Positions 1 through 8,692 of a stretch of DNA of 64,000 bases are shown piece by piece. Location: the NCBI GenBank assembly GCA_963799365.1, contig CAWCWV010000016.1, positions 62,001-126,000 on the forward strand, given 5' to 3'. The DNA is from Marinirhabdus sp963799365 (GTDB lineage Bacteria; Bacteroidota; Bacteroidia; Flavobacteriales; Flavobacteriaceae). Made by a program: the position numbers and the translations under genes. The notes under the pieces are model-generated. The model saw nothing but the letters and a program-made list of their open reading frames with translations, had not been told where the DNA came from and made no database searches. Numbering within the stretch: the first letter of the stretch is position 1; each line of letters opens with the position of its first letter.

Positions 1-2
1 TA

Positions 3-1424
3 TTAAATGTCTCTAGAACTATCCAGGAAAGGGAGCTAGATGAATATTATTATATTTATAGCGGTATAGTGGATAGCTTAGGAAATCCAGAAGAAATTAC
101 TGTTAATGAATTGCTGTATGCAATTAGAGACGATCGTAACCAAGAGAAAAGTGTTTTTTATAACAGTATTTTATCTGAAGATTTTAAACTTTCTACAAAT
201 ATTTTTGATACTGAAATAGACAGTATAAAATTTAAAAGAATTACAAATCGCAGAGAGGAAATCAAAATAAAAGATCCTGTTGATGGTGCTGAAGAAGCGG
301 TGACAAGATTTGAAACCTTAAGTAGGTTAACCGATTTTGAAAAGAAACAATTTGAATCTGCTTTCAAAAATATTTCAGAAAGAAGACCAATCCATCAGCG
401 AGTAAGCAAAGAAGAAATTGAAAAAAACCTGAAAAATGAATTAGAAGAAAGAGGAATTATTTCTCCTTTTCAGTATGCCATTTTTAGTAAAAGTCTAGCG
501 ACTAATGTACAATCAGATAATTTTGAGTTAAATCCAGATAACACATATAGTGCCCCATTATTTGTAAACGAGGACTTAAAAACGCAATACCAGTTGTTTG
601 TAAGTTTTCCAGATAAAAAACGAGAAGTACTCAATTCCATTTTAGGTATGGCAGTGTTATCGTTAATTTTTACAGGAGTAATTATCCTTGCCTACAGCAG
701 TGCACTATCGCAATTGTTCAAACAAAGACAGATTTCGCAAATAAAAACAGACTTTATTAATAACATGACTCATGAATTTAAAACACCCATTGCAACCATT
801 AATTTGGCTCTGGATGCTTTAAACAATCCGAAAGTTAAAGACAATAAAGAGTTTTTGGCAAGATATCTTGGGATGATTCGTGATGAAAACCGACGAATGC
901 ACGCTCAAGTAGAAAATGTATTGCGTATCTCAAAATTGGAGAAAAATGAATTAGACCTGCCCAAAGAACGATTAAAACTACATGATATTATCGAAAGCGC
1001 AGTATCTCACGTTGGACTCATTGTTGAAGACAGAGGAGGGTATGTAAAAACACATTTTGGAGCCTTAAAATCTTCAGTACTCGCTAACGACTCACATCTC
1101 ACCAACGTTGTTGTTAATATTTTAGACAATGGGATAAAATATTCTGAAGACGAACCAAAAATAGATATCTATACAGAAAATGTTAAAAACACCATCATTT
1201 TAAAGATTAGAGACCAAGGAATTGGTATGACCAAAGCGGTTCAGAAAAAAATATTTGAAAAATTTTACCGAGAACACACCGGGGATATTCACAATGTAAA
1301 AGGTCACGGTCTTGGTTTAGCTTATGTAAAAAGAATTTTGGAAGATCACGATGCCGAAATTTTTGTAGAAAGCGAAAAAGACAAAGGAAGCACATTCATT
1401 ATTAAACTACACTTAATATCATAA
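3..1424 (+). CDS. Sensor histidine kinase, 5' end missing
   Basis: Membrane-bound sensor kinase that should autophosphorylate on His and pass the phosphate to the regulator encoded 3 bp downstream. The frame is open through the left edge, so the GTG at 69 is not the true start; the N-terminal membrane segment lies outside the window. Numbering from that GTG: extracytoplasmic sensor region to about 185, one membrane helix about 188-217, HisKA box with MTHEFKTP (His about 235), then a HATPase domain with the N box (NILDNGIKYSE), G1 (DQGIGM), F box (FEKFYR) and G2 (GHGLGLAYV). All catalytic boxes are intact. The pairing resembles RprX/RprY-type Bacteroidota systems, but the signal cannot be read from sequence. 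Family assignment is firm. Confidence 0.93.
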   Translation, partial: LNVSRTIQERELDEYYYIYSGIVDSLGNPEEITVNELLYAIRDDRNQEKSVFYNSILSEDFKLSTNIFDTEIDSIKFKRITNRREEIKIKDPVDGAEEAVTRFETLSRLTDFEKKQFESAFKNISERRPIHQRVSKEEIEKNLKNELEERGIISPFQYAIFSKSLATNVQSDNFELNPDNTYSAPLFVNEDLKTQYQLFVSFPDKKREVLNSILGMAVLSLIFTGVIILAYSSALSQLFKQRQISQIKTDFINNMTHEFKTPIATINLALDALNNPKVKDNKEFLARYLGMIRDENRRMHAQVENVLRISKLEKNELDLPKERLKLHDIIESAVSHVGLIVEDRGGYVKTHFGALKSSVLANDSHLTNVVVNILDNGIKYSEDEPKIDIYTENVKNTIILKIRDQGIGMTKAVQKKIFEKFYREHTGDIHNVKGHGLGLAYVKRILEDHDAEIFVESEKDKGSTFIIKLHLIS

Positions 1425-1427
1425 CTT

Positions 1428-2144
1428 ATGGAAACTGAAAACAAAAAAATCCTATTAGTAGAAGACGATCCAAACTTTGGAACCGTATTAAAAGATTACC
1501 TCGCCATGAACGACTATGACGTTGTTCACGCCAAAAACGGTATGGAAGGTTTTGAGAAATTTAAAAAAGACGACTACGATCTATGTATCCTAGATGTTAT
1601 GATGCCATATAAGGATGGTTTTACGCTCGCAAAAGAAATTAGAGAAAAAAATGAAGATGTGCCAATTATTTTCTTGACGGCAAAAGCTATGAAAGAAGAT
1701 GTTTTAAAAGGATACAAAGTTGGTGCAGATGATTACCTTAACAAACCTTTTGATAGTGAGGTATTGCTAATGAAAATTAAAGCAATCATCCAGCGTAAAG
1801 CAACAGATTCTATAGCAGATAGCAAACAGTTTGAATTTGAAATTGGGAATTTCCACCTAAATTCAAAATTGCGATTCTTGACTTTTAAAAAGCAAGATCC
1901 TAGTAAGTTGTCTCCAAAAGAAAACGAATTACTACGTTTACTCGCCCTACACAAAAACGACCTTATGCCACGTGAATTGGCGTTAACTAAAATTTGGAGA
2001 GACGACAATTACTTTACCTCTCGTAGTATGGACGTATATATTGCAAAACTACGTAAATACTTGAGTATAGATGATGGTGTTGAGATCATCAACATTCATG
2101 GGGAAGGATTTCGTTTGGTTGTTAAAAACGAAGTAGACCAATAA
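1428..2144 (+). CDS. OmpR-family response regulator
   Basis: DNA-binding regulator, partner of the upstream kinase. The receiver domain (about residues 7-120) has the acidic pair Asp13/Asp14, the phosphoacceptor Asp56 in CILDVMMP, and the conserved Lys in LNKPF. The C-terminal winged helix (about 135-232) ends with the typical RSMDVYIAKLRKYL and GEGFRL signatures of Trans_reg_C. Length of 238 aa is normal. The 3-bp gap from the kinase stop implies co-transcription and probably translational coupling. The target genes are not evident from this window. The gene is followed by a hairpin shared with the convergent miaA. Confidence 0.95.
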   Translation: METENKKILLVEDDPNFGTVLKDYLAMNDYDVVHAKNGMEGFEKFKKDDYDLCILDVMMPYKDGFTLAKEIREKNEDVPIIFLTAKAMKEDVLKGYKVGADDYLNKPFDSEVLLMKIKAIIQRKATDSIADSKQFEFEIGNFHLNSKLRFLTFKKQDPSKLSPKENELLRLLALHKNDLMPRELALTKIWRDDNYFTSRSMDVYIAKLRKYLSIDDGVEIINIHGEGFRLVVKNEVDQ

Positions 2145-2169
2145 AAATATTGATAGAAAGTGTCATAAG

Positions 2170-2204
2170 CGCCACCCGATTTATTTCGGGATGGCGTTTT
2201 TGTG
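2170..2204. terminator. Bidirectional terminator between response regulator and miaA
   Basis: CGCCACCCGA at 2170-2179 pairs with TCGGGATGGCG at 2187-2197 (one bulged A), followed by TTTTT on the plus strand. It overlaps the last codons of miaA, which is convergent. The CCCGAT/ATCGGG core recurs at 56856-56880. Confidence 0.75.
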
Positions 2205-3101
2205 TTCAATAAAAGTAAGGATTTTTGTAGGTGAGCTGTTGTAATCAAACCACGCTATTTCTTCATTTTTTTTGAACCAGGTACCCTGTCTTTTTGCAAA
2301 CCTGCGTGTGTTCTTTTTTATTTCTGAAATGGCTTCTTCTTTAGAAATCACCCCGTCAAAAAATTGAAACAACTCACGATATCCAACTGTTTGCAGCGCG
2401 TTGAGCTCTTTATGGGCATATAAGTTTTTTGCTTCCTCCAATAAACCATTCTCAATCATAATATCTACCCGTTCATTAATTCGGTTGTAGACCAATGCTC
2501 TTTCGGCTGTAAGCCCAATATATAAGGTATTAAAATCTCTTTGAGCAGCTCCTCTATTCAGAAAAGACGAAAAGGGTTTTCCTGTTCCACGAATAATTTC
2601 CAAAGCGCGTATCACCCTGTGATGGTTTTGAATATCGACCTTTTTAAAATAAGTAGGATCTTTTTCCTTTAATTCTTGTTGAAGTGAAGCCAATCCATCT
2701 TCTTCAAATTCTTTGTTAAGTTGAAGTCTGATATTTTCAGAAACCTTCGGAAATGTATCGAGACCTTTTACGACAGTATCTACATACAGTCCTGAGCCCC
2801 CTACTAAAACAACCACATCATTTTTTTTAAAAAGTTTTTTGAGTGTACTAAGTGCATCTTTTTCAAAATCTCCTACGTTGTAAGCATCGAAAATACTTCG
2901 GTTTTGGATGAAATGATGGGGAACTGAAGCTAATTCTTCCGCAGAAGGAACCGCAGTGCCTAGCGTCATTTCTTTAAAAAACTGTCGGGAATCTGCTGAA
3001 ATTATTTCAGTAGAAAAGTGCTGAGCAATTTTGATACCCAACGTAGTTTTACCTATGGCAGTTGGACCCACCACACAAATGAGTAGGGGAGTAGTAGCCA
3101 T
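2181..3101 (-). CDS. miaA: tRNA dimethylallyltransferase MiaA
   Basis: Transfers a dimethylallyl group to N6 of A37 in tRNAs that read UNN codons, the first step of ms2i6A formation. The 306-aa length is typical. The P-loop GPTAIGKT lies at about residues 11-18, followed by the substrate-binding SADSRQFFKEM segment, GGSGLYVD, and the RRFAKRQGTWFKK motif near the C-terminus that contacts tRNA. The ATG overlaps the stop of the upstream ion-channel gene by one base (TAATG on the coding strand), an arrangement that suggests coupled translation. The stop codon lies inside the shared terminator. Identification is firm. Confidence 0.96.
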   Translation of the reverse strand: MATTPLLICVVGPTAIGKTTLGIKIAQHFSTEIISADSRQFFKEMTLGTAVPSAEELASVPHHFIQNRSIFDAYNVGDFEKDALSTLKKLFKKNDVVVLVGGSGLYVDTVVKGLDTFPKVSENIRLQLNKEFEEDGLASLQQELKEKDPTYFKKVDIQNHHRVIRALEIIRGTGKPFSSFLNRGAAQRDFNTLYIGLTAERALVYNRINERVDIMIENGLLEEAKNLYAHKELNALQTVGYRELFQFFDGVISKEEAISEIKKNTRRFAKRQGTWFKKNEEIAWFDYNSSPTKILTFIEHKNAIPK

Positions 3102-3964
3102 TATTTTATAATATCTTCGTAATGCAATTCAGTACCACAACGATGGCAAAATTCTGCATCGTCCCTATGTTTTGTTGCATTACAGTTGCGGCACGTCTGC
3201 GAATTTACATGAACGTAATCTTTGTCACTTATATTTGAGGGCCCCATACTCTTGGTATATTCTGCGCTTACAATCCCGGTTGGTACTGCAATAATACCAT
3301 ATCCCATAATCATAATAATAGCTGCAATTAATTGCCCTAGCGGTGTGACGGGGGCAATATCTCCAAAGCCTACCGTAGTTAATGTAACAATACACCAATA
3401 TACGCTTACAGGAATACTCACAAAACCACTTTGTTCGCCTTCAACCAGATACATAAGTGTTCCAGCAATAATAGAAATGATAAGTACGGCAAATAAAAAA
3501 ACCAGAATTTTTGGCCTGCTGTCCATCAATGCTTTTCGCAACTTATTAGACTCTCCTATGTAGCGTGTAATTTTTAGTATCCTGAAAACCCGCAACAACC
3601 TTAAAGCACGTACTGCCAATAAAACATTAGTTCCAGCCAAGATAAAAGACAAGTATAGTGGAATGGTAGATAGAAAATCTATAATCCCATAGAAACTGAA
3701 AATATACTTAGAGGGCCGTTTAATTGTAACAATTCGAGCTAAATATTCAAATGAGAAAAAGATGGTGATTACCCATTCGCCATAATATAAATAATCGTAG
3801 ATATAACCAGGCCATCCACGGACACTTTCTATCATAACAAAAATTACACTTACCACAATAAGGATGAGCAGCACTACATCAAATAGTTTACCCATAGGTG
3901 TATCTGCCTCATAAATGATGCTGTGCAAATCTCGTCGCCAAGTACTTTTTTTAGTGGGTTCCAA
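3101..3964 (-). CDS. Voltage-gated-type potassium channel with C-terminal zinc ribbon
   Basis: Inner-membrane ion channel of the six-helix Kv/KvAP type, 287 aa. Hydrophobic helices cover about residues 27-235. The S4 helix carries a basic residue at every third position (R119, R122, R125, R128, K131, R134), the voltage-sensor pattern. The selectivity filter TTVGFGD is at 196-202. After the pore the protein ends with CxxC-11-CxxC (C258, C261, C273, C276), a rubredoxin-like zinc ribbon in the cytoplasm. K+ selectivity is inferred from the GFGD filter, a variant of GYGD. It overlaps miaA by one base and lies 41 bp after the exonuclease gene. What the zinc ribbon does is unknown. Confidence 0.88.
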   Translation of the reverse strand: MEPTKKSTWRRDLHSIIYEADTPMGKLFDVVLLILIVVSVIFVMIESVRGWPGYIYDYLYYGEWVITIFFSFEYLARIVTIKRPSKYIFSFYGIIDFLSTIPLYLSFILAGTNVLLAVRALRLLRVFRILKITRYIGESNKLRKALMDSRPKILVFLFAVLIISIIAGTLMYLVEGEQSGFVSIPVSVYWCIVTLTTVGFGDIAPVTPLGQLIAAIIMIMGYGIIAVPTGIVSAEYTKSMGPSNISDKDYVHVNSQTCRNCNATKHRDDAEFCHRCGTELHYEDIIK

Positions 3965-4005
3965 TAAGGAAGATTTTTGTGTTTTATAAAAGTAAGTAAG
4001 TTTCT

Positions 4006-5385
4006 TTAATTAACAGGGTCTGTAGCTAAAGGAATGATTTTTAATACGCGTCTCTTTTTAAGATATGTTTGTATAATATGTTGTGCATCTCTATTGTTGG
4101 ACATAGGTGTAATAATAGATTTTAGTACCGCAGGATTATTTATCTGATAATTCAAATTATAAAATCCAAATCCTTTATAAACACCATTTTCAATTAATAT
4201 AACCGAACGTTCATCGACATCCCGCCCTCGGTCTATTACCAGCATATGCTGATTGGCATAACTATATTCGTCCAAAAATAATTGTACCCGTACGTTATAA
4301 TCTTCAGAAGTTTCTTTTTGAATACACGCTCCTTCACAATCCTTAACTGTATAGTTGAAACAATTACCCTTTGTTTTATGTAAACCTGTTAATTTTTGAC
4401 AAAGGTTATATTTTTCAGTAATGGAATATACCGAAGATTTTGCTTGTTGGTAATTACTAAAGGTGGTGATGGCCTTTTTTCGGGCATCTGCTTTATCAAT
4501 GGTAAGGTTAATATATCCATGTTCGTCCACAAATGAACCCAACTGGTACTGAAACAAAGTTCTTCGCAAAGCTCGATTGTATTGCGGTTTTGTATGTTTT
4601 ATTTCTTCGCTTTCCTTTAATAGCGCTATAAGTTCGTTTCCAGTAAGTTCATAAGTAACAGCAGCTACTTCCAACTGAATTTTCTTAGACTTTCTATTAT
4701 CACTGGTAAAATGCTGTGTAAGGCGTTTTTTAATATTTTTGCTTTTTCCAATATAGATAATTTCACCAGCTTCGTTATGCATATAATAAACACCAGTTTC
4801 CGAAGGCGCTTCAGCAATTAGATCCAGCAATTTAGTGTCCAAATGACGTTTTGGATCCTTACGCACCGAAGCTTGAATAATTTCTTTGTTTATATCTTTC
4901 TGAAGCAATAGCTTGAATAATTCTACTGTCGCTTTTGCATCGCCTTGTGCACGATGTCTGTCCGTAATTGGGATACCCAGGGAACGTACCAATTTGCCTA
5001 AACTATAGGAAGGCATATCTGGAATTAGCTCTTTGCTTAGTTCTACAGTGCAAAGTGTTTCTTTGTCAAAATTATAACCAAGACGGTCAAATTCTGTTGT
5101 TAATATGCGGTTGTCAAATTTGGCATTGTGGGCTACAAGTACAGTGCCGTCTGTAATTTCAATAATACGTTTGGCTACTTCGTAAAACTTTGGAGCACTG
5201 CGTAGCATTTCATTATTAATGCCCGTAAGATTTACCACAAAAGGCTGAATTTTCCGTTCGGGATTTACCAAACTGAAAAACTGGTCTACAATTTTATGTC
5301 CGTCAAAGCGGTAGATGGCAATCTCGGTAATGCCTTCTTCATTAAACTTTCCGCCTGTTGTTTCTATGTCTAGTATTGTGTAAAT
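4006..5385 (-). CDS. DnaQ-like 3'-5' exonuclease fused to a GIY-YIG domain, apparent ATT start
   Basis: Two-domain nuclease of the DNA polymerase III epsilon-like/UvrC-like type. If it starts at 5385 it has 459 aa: exonuclease motif I DIETTGG (6-12), motif II HNAKFD (86-91), motif III H-x4-D (HRAQGDA, about 141-147), then GIY-YIG (TGVYYM ... YIGKS, about 196-235). The first ATG/GTG/TTG-type start in frame is the TTG at 5271, which would delete motif I. The open frame upstream holds no ATG, GTG or TTG between the TAA and DIETTGG; the best-placed start is ATT at 5385 (or ATT at 5388), giving (M)IYTILDIETTGG, as expected for the family. A DNA-repair role is inferred. Confidence 0.85.
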   Translation of the reverse strand: MYTILDIETTGGKFNEEGITEIAIYRFDGHKIVDQFFSLVNPERKIQPFVVNLTGINNEMLRSAPKFYEVAKRIIEITDGTVLVAHNAKFDNRILTTEFDRLGYNFDKETLCTVELSKELIPDMPSYSLGKLVRSLGIPITDRHRAQGDAKATVELFKLLLQKDINKEIIQASVRKDPKRHLDTKLLDLIAEAPSETGVYYMHNEAGEIIYIGKSKNIKKRLTQHFTSDNRKSKKIQLEVAAVTYELTGNELIALLKESEEIKHTKPQYNRALRRTLFQYQLGSFVDEHGYINLTIDKADARKKAITTFSNYQQAKSSVYSITEKYNLCQKLTGLHKTKGNCFNYTVKDCEGACIQKETSEDYNVRVQLFLDEYSYANQHMLVIDRGRDVDERSVILIENGVYKGFGFYNLNYQINNPAVLKSIITPMSNNRDAQHIIQTYLKKRRVLKIIPLATDPVN

Positions 5386-5455
5386 AATTAAGTGTCTAAA
5401 GTTAATAGTGCACCAGAGTGCTTAAAGTATTTTTTATTTTTTTATGATTTTACCC

Positions 5456-6109
5456 TCAATTACGTTCACCAAAGATAGAACTTCCCAGGCGCAGCATCGT
5501 ACTACCTTCTTCCAAAGCTATTTGATAATCGCCGCTCATTCCCATACTCAAGATAGTAAAATCTTCTTGCGTTTTACTGAAATCGTCATACATACGTTTC
5601 AGTTTTTTAAATTCGTTTCTTACCTGTGTTTCGTCTTCCGTAAAAGTAGCCATTCCCATAAGCCCTACCACTGAAATATTTTCAAAATTTTGATATGCTT
5701 TCGAAGCCAATAATTCCTTTGCATCTAATTCGCTCATCCCAAATTTACTATCTTCTTCAGCAATTTTGAGTTGTAGTAAGCACTTAATAATTCTATTGCT
5801 TTTCTTAGCTTCCTTGTTAATTTCTTTTAATAATCTTGGACTATCTACGGCGTGAATTAAACTCACAAAAGGAGCCATATATTTTACTTTATTGCGCTGT
5901 ACGTGGCCAATCATATGCCATTGAATATCCTTAGGCATTTCTTGCCACTTAGATTCCATTTCCTGTACTTTGTTCTCTCCAAAAACCCGTTGTCCATTCT
6001 CATAGGCTTCTAATAAATCTGAAACAGGCTTCGTTTTTGAAACCGCTACCAAAGTGACGTGATCGGGTATTTTTTTAATAAAATCTTTTATATTTTCTGA
6101 AATGCTCAT
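5456..6109 (-). CDS. yggS: YggS/PROSC family PLP-binding protein
   Basis: Cytosolic PLP homeostasis protein of the YggS/PLPBP family, single alanine-racemase-like TIM barrel. AVSKTKP near the N-terminus holds the PLP-binding lysine; GENKVQE, WHMIGHVQRNK and the C-terminal SMGMSGDYQIALEEGSTMLRLGSSIFG are the family signatures. I start at the ATG at 6109 (MSISENIKDF, 217 aa), because an upstream ATG at 6163 adds 18 poorly conserved basic residues and would be unusual for the family. It lies 70 bp upstream of the exonuclease gene on the same strand. Identification is firm; the start is likely. Confidence 0.93.
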   Translation of the reverse strand: MSISENIKDFIKKIPDHVTLVAVSKTKPVSDLLEAYENGQRVFGENKVQEMESKWQEMPKDIQWHMIGHVQRNKVKYMAPFVSLIHAVDSPRLLKEINKEAKKSNRIIKCLLQLKIAEEDSKFGMSELDAKELLASKAYQNFENISVVGLMGMATFTEDETQVRNEFKKLKRMYDDFSKTQEDFTILSMGMSGDYQIALEEGSTMLRLGSSIFGERN

Positions 6110-6333
6110 GTAAATGTATTCTTTCTTTATAATTACATTTTTGATAGGGTATTCTCTCCGCAACCAACCAAAGTATGTTTTACTTTGATAGGATTTATAC
6201 CTTAGATTTTCAAGAATTTATATAACCCTAATAAAGAAATTATACTTTCATAAAATCTCTAATGGGTTGAAAGTTCCTTAATAATTATTTTAAAAAAAAA
6301 GCGATACGATTTTAAAATAATTGTACCAAAGAT

Positions 6334-7572
6334 TTAAAACTCATAAATAGTTACGCCACTTCTTAACTTTGGCTCAATGTAAGTGCTTTTCGGCGGCATG
6401 GTTAAGCCTTCATCTGCAATCTGTTTCATTTCCTCCACGCTTACCGGAAGCAAGCCGAAGCCTACTTTAAAATTGCCTTTATCCACTTCGCCTTTAACAA
6501 AAACCAGGTCTCTTTTTCCATCGGCATATGCTAATCGGGTATCATTGCGTACATCGTTAATTCCAAGAATTGGTTTTAATATGGTCGTATACAAAATTTG
6601 AGTGTCCAAAGCATCAAGAGCATTTTTAATTTTATAATTGTTTTTCCTAAGGTATAAAGAATAAAATTCACCGTCCAGATACATACTAAAATGATGTTTT
6701 TTAGAAGGCTTGTAATAAGCAACACCTCTACTTTCTATACGATACACTGCATCGAGCTTTATCAAAAATTCTTCTTTGCTTAGGCCGTTTAAATCCTTTA
6801 CCAATCTATTAAATTCGTAAATTTTAAGGTCACTTTCAGGAATCAAAAAACACATAAAATAATTATACGATTCTTCCCCTGTATGCTTCTTATTCTTTGC
6901 TTTTAAATCTTTTGCCAACAATGCTGAAGAGGAAGACCTATGGTGCCCATCTGCAATATATACGGCTTTCATGTCGGAATAATACGCTTGTAGCTGGGTT
7001 ACAATTGTTTCGTCATCTACATTCCAAACATAATGTGTATCTCGGTAGGTGGTTGTAAATTCATATTCAGCTCGTGTTTCCATCACCTTGGCAAATAATC
7101 TTTCAATTTCTGAATGATCTGGATAGGTAAGAAGTACAGCTTCGGCATTAAAACCCACTGTTTTTAAATATTCTTTAAAAGTATTTTCTCTGTATTCAAT
7201 AGTTGCTTCGTGTCTTTTTATTAGGTTGTTTTCATAATCTTCGGCACTTGCAGCAGCTACAATTCCGTGGAACTCCAGTCCGTCTCGATTCACAATTTTA
7301 TAGAAATAATAGCAAGGTTTTTGGTCTTGCATAAATATTTCATCTTCCTTAAATTCCTGATATCTATTCTTAACCAATTTATAACGCCGCTTCCCCGAAA
7401 TCTCCTTTTGGTATTTAAACCCGGGATTCAAAATCTGTAAAAACGAAAACGGATTGTCCCGCAATCTAGATTCTCTTTCCTCAGGTGTATAGCTTTCATA
7501 GGAACGCGACGCCAAAAGGCTTACTTTATCCCGAGTGGGGCGTACAGCTTTAAAAGGAAGGATTTTAGGCAT
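6334..7572 (-). CDS. DUF1015 family protein
   Basis: Cytosolic protein of 412 aa belonging to the DUF1015 family, by its opening LPFKAVRPTRDKV, the central DGHHRSSSSALLA motif and the PTDPK-less but otherwise typical C-terminus with MPPKSTYIEPKLRSG. The molecular function is not established for the family. The conserved His pair in ADGHHR suggests metal or nucleotide chemistry, but that is inference. Its place between 3-hydroxybutyryl-CoA dehydrogenase and YggS, all on one strand, is an arrangement I associate with flavobacteria. It is separated from YggS by 224 bp that hold no gene. Confidence 0.88.
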   Translation of the reverse strand: MPKILPFKAVRPTRDKVSLLASRSYESYTPEERESRLRDNPFSFLQILNPGFKYQKEISGKRRYKLVKNRYQEFKEDEIFMQDQKPCYYFYKIVNRDGLEFHGIVAAASAEDYENNLIKRHEATIEYRENTFKEYLKTVGFNAEAVLLTYPDHSEIERLFAKVMETRAEYEFTTTYRDTHYVWNVDDETIVTQLQAYYSDMKAVYIADGHHRSSSSALLAKDLKAKNKKHTGEESYNYFMCFLIPESDLKIYEFNRLVKDLNGLSKEEFLIKLDAVYRIESRGVAYYKPSKKHHFSMYLDGEFYSLYLRKNNYKIKNALDALDTQILYTTILKPILGINDVRNDTRLAYADGKRDLVFVKGEVDKGNFKVGFGLLPVSVEEMKQIADEGLTMPPKSTYIEPKLRSGVTIYEF

Positions 7573-7643
7573 AATTTCAGTTTACAGTCGCCAGTTCTCA
7601 GTAAGCAGTTTTGAATACTGCGTACTGAACAATGTGTACTGGA

Positions 7644-8531
7644 TTATTGGAACATTTTCGCTACGGTTTCAGCTTTTCGGCTTTCTGAATAATCATAGAA
7701 ACCTTCGTCGCTTTTAATTCCCAGTTTTCCAGCCATCACCATATTTACTAATAATGGACAGGGCGCATATTTCGGATTTTTGAAACCGTCGTACATGACG
7801 TTTAAGATTGAAAGACATACATCCAGCCCAATAAAATCTGCTAGTTGTAATGGTCCCATTGGATGTGCCATTCCAAGTTTCATGACCGTATCTATTTCTT
7901 CCACGCCAGCAACTCCATTGTAGAGCGTTTCAATAGCTTCGTTAATCATTGGCATTAAAATGCGGTTGGCAACAAAGCCTGGATAGTCGTTTACTTCTAC
8001 AGGAACTTTTTGAAGTTTTTCTGAAATTTCCTTAACGATGTCATAAGTTTCCTGACTTGTACTGTAGCCTTTAATGAGTTCTACCAATTTCATAATGGGT
8101 ACTGGATTCATAAAGTGCATCCCAATTACCATCTCTGGACGGGATGTGGCGGCAGCGATCTTCGTTATCGAAATAGAAGAAGTATTACTAGCCAGAATAG
8201 TATTGTCTGGACAAAATTTGTCTAGGTCTCGGAAAATTTTCAGTTTTAAATCTACATTTTCGGTCGCGGCTTCTATGACAAGGCTGGCATTTTCTACGCC
8301 TGCTTCCAAACTAGTATAGGTAGTAATATTTTTTAAGGTGCGTTGTTTATCCTCTTCTGTAATACGCTCTTTGGCAACCATTCTGTCCAGGTTTTTGGTA
8401 ATGGTGGCGATGCCTTTGTCGAGAGAATCCTTAGAAACATCTATCAATTGTACTTTATAATCGGTTTGCGCAAAGGTGTGGGCAATTCCGTTACCCATAG
8501 TTCCTGCGCCTATTACTGCTACGTTTTTCAT
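7644..8531 (-). CDS. hbd: 3-hydroxybutyryl-CoA dehydrogenase
   Basis: NAD(P)-dependent oxidation/reduction of 3-hydroxybutyryl-CoA and acetoacetyl-CoA. The 295-aa chain starts with the Rossmann motif VIGAGTMGNGIAH, has SNTSSISIT and GMHFMNPVPIMKLVE (the catalytic His), and the C-terminal dimer domain NRILMPMINEA ... GPLQLADFIGLD. Length is right for a stand-alone enzyme, in contrast to the two-domain FadN-like protein at 18273-20681. It may supply the short-chain step of beta-oxidation or butanoate metabolism. It lies 71 bp upstream of the DUF1015 gene, across a spacer with AGTATTGAGT-like words. Confidence 0.93.
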   Translation of the reverse strand: MKNVAVIGAGTMGNGIAHTFAQTDYKVQLIDVSKDSLDKGIATITKNLDRMVAKERITEEDKQRTLKNITTYTSLEAGVENASLVIEAATENVDLKLKIFRDLDKFCPDNTILASNTSSISITKIAAATSRPEMVIGMHFMNPVPIMKLVELIKGYSTSQETYDIVKEISEKLQKVPVEVNDYPGFVANRILMPMINEAIETLYNGVAGVEEIDTVMKLGMAHPMGPLQLADFIGLDVCLSILNVMYDGFKNPKYAPCPLLVNMVMAGKLGIKSDEGFYDYSESRKAETVAKMFQ

Positions 8532-8692
8532 CTAATTTGTTTTTATTTCATTAAAGCTACCTGCCACAAGGTACATTTGCCGAAATCTATAATTATTATC
8601 TATTAATTGTTGTTAAAATAAATTTTCTAGAAATGGTTTAAAAATGCTTATTACATTTGGATTCGACTGTGCTCAACCAAACAATTTAAATT

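Noticed and set aside
1207..1395. 62-aa minus-strand frame in the histidine kinase gene
   Set aside because: Antisense of the conserved HATPase boxes; no independent evidence.
5444..5674. 76-aa frame on the plus strand over yggS
   Set aside because: Overlaps strongly conserved yggS codons in antisense.
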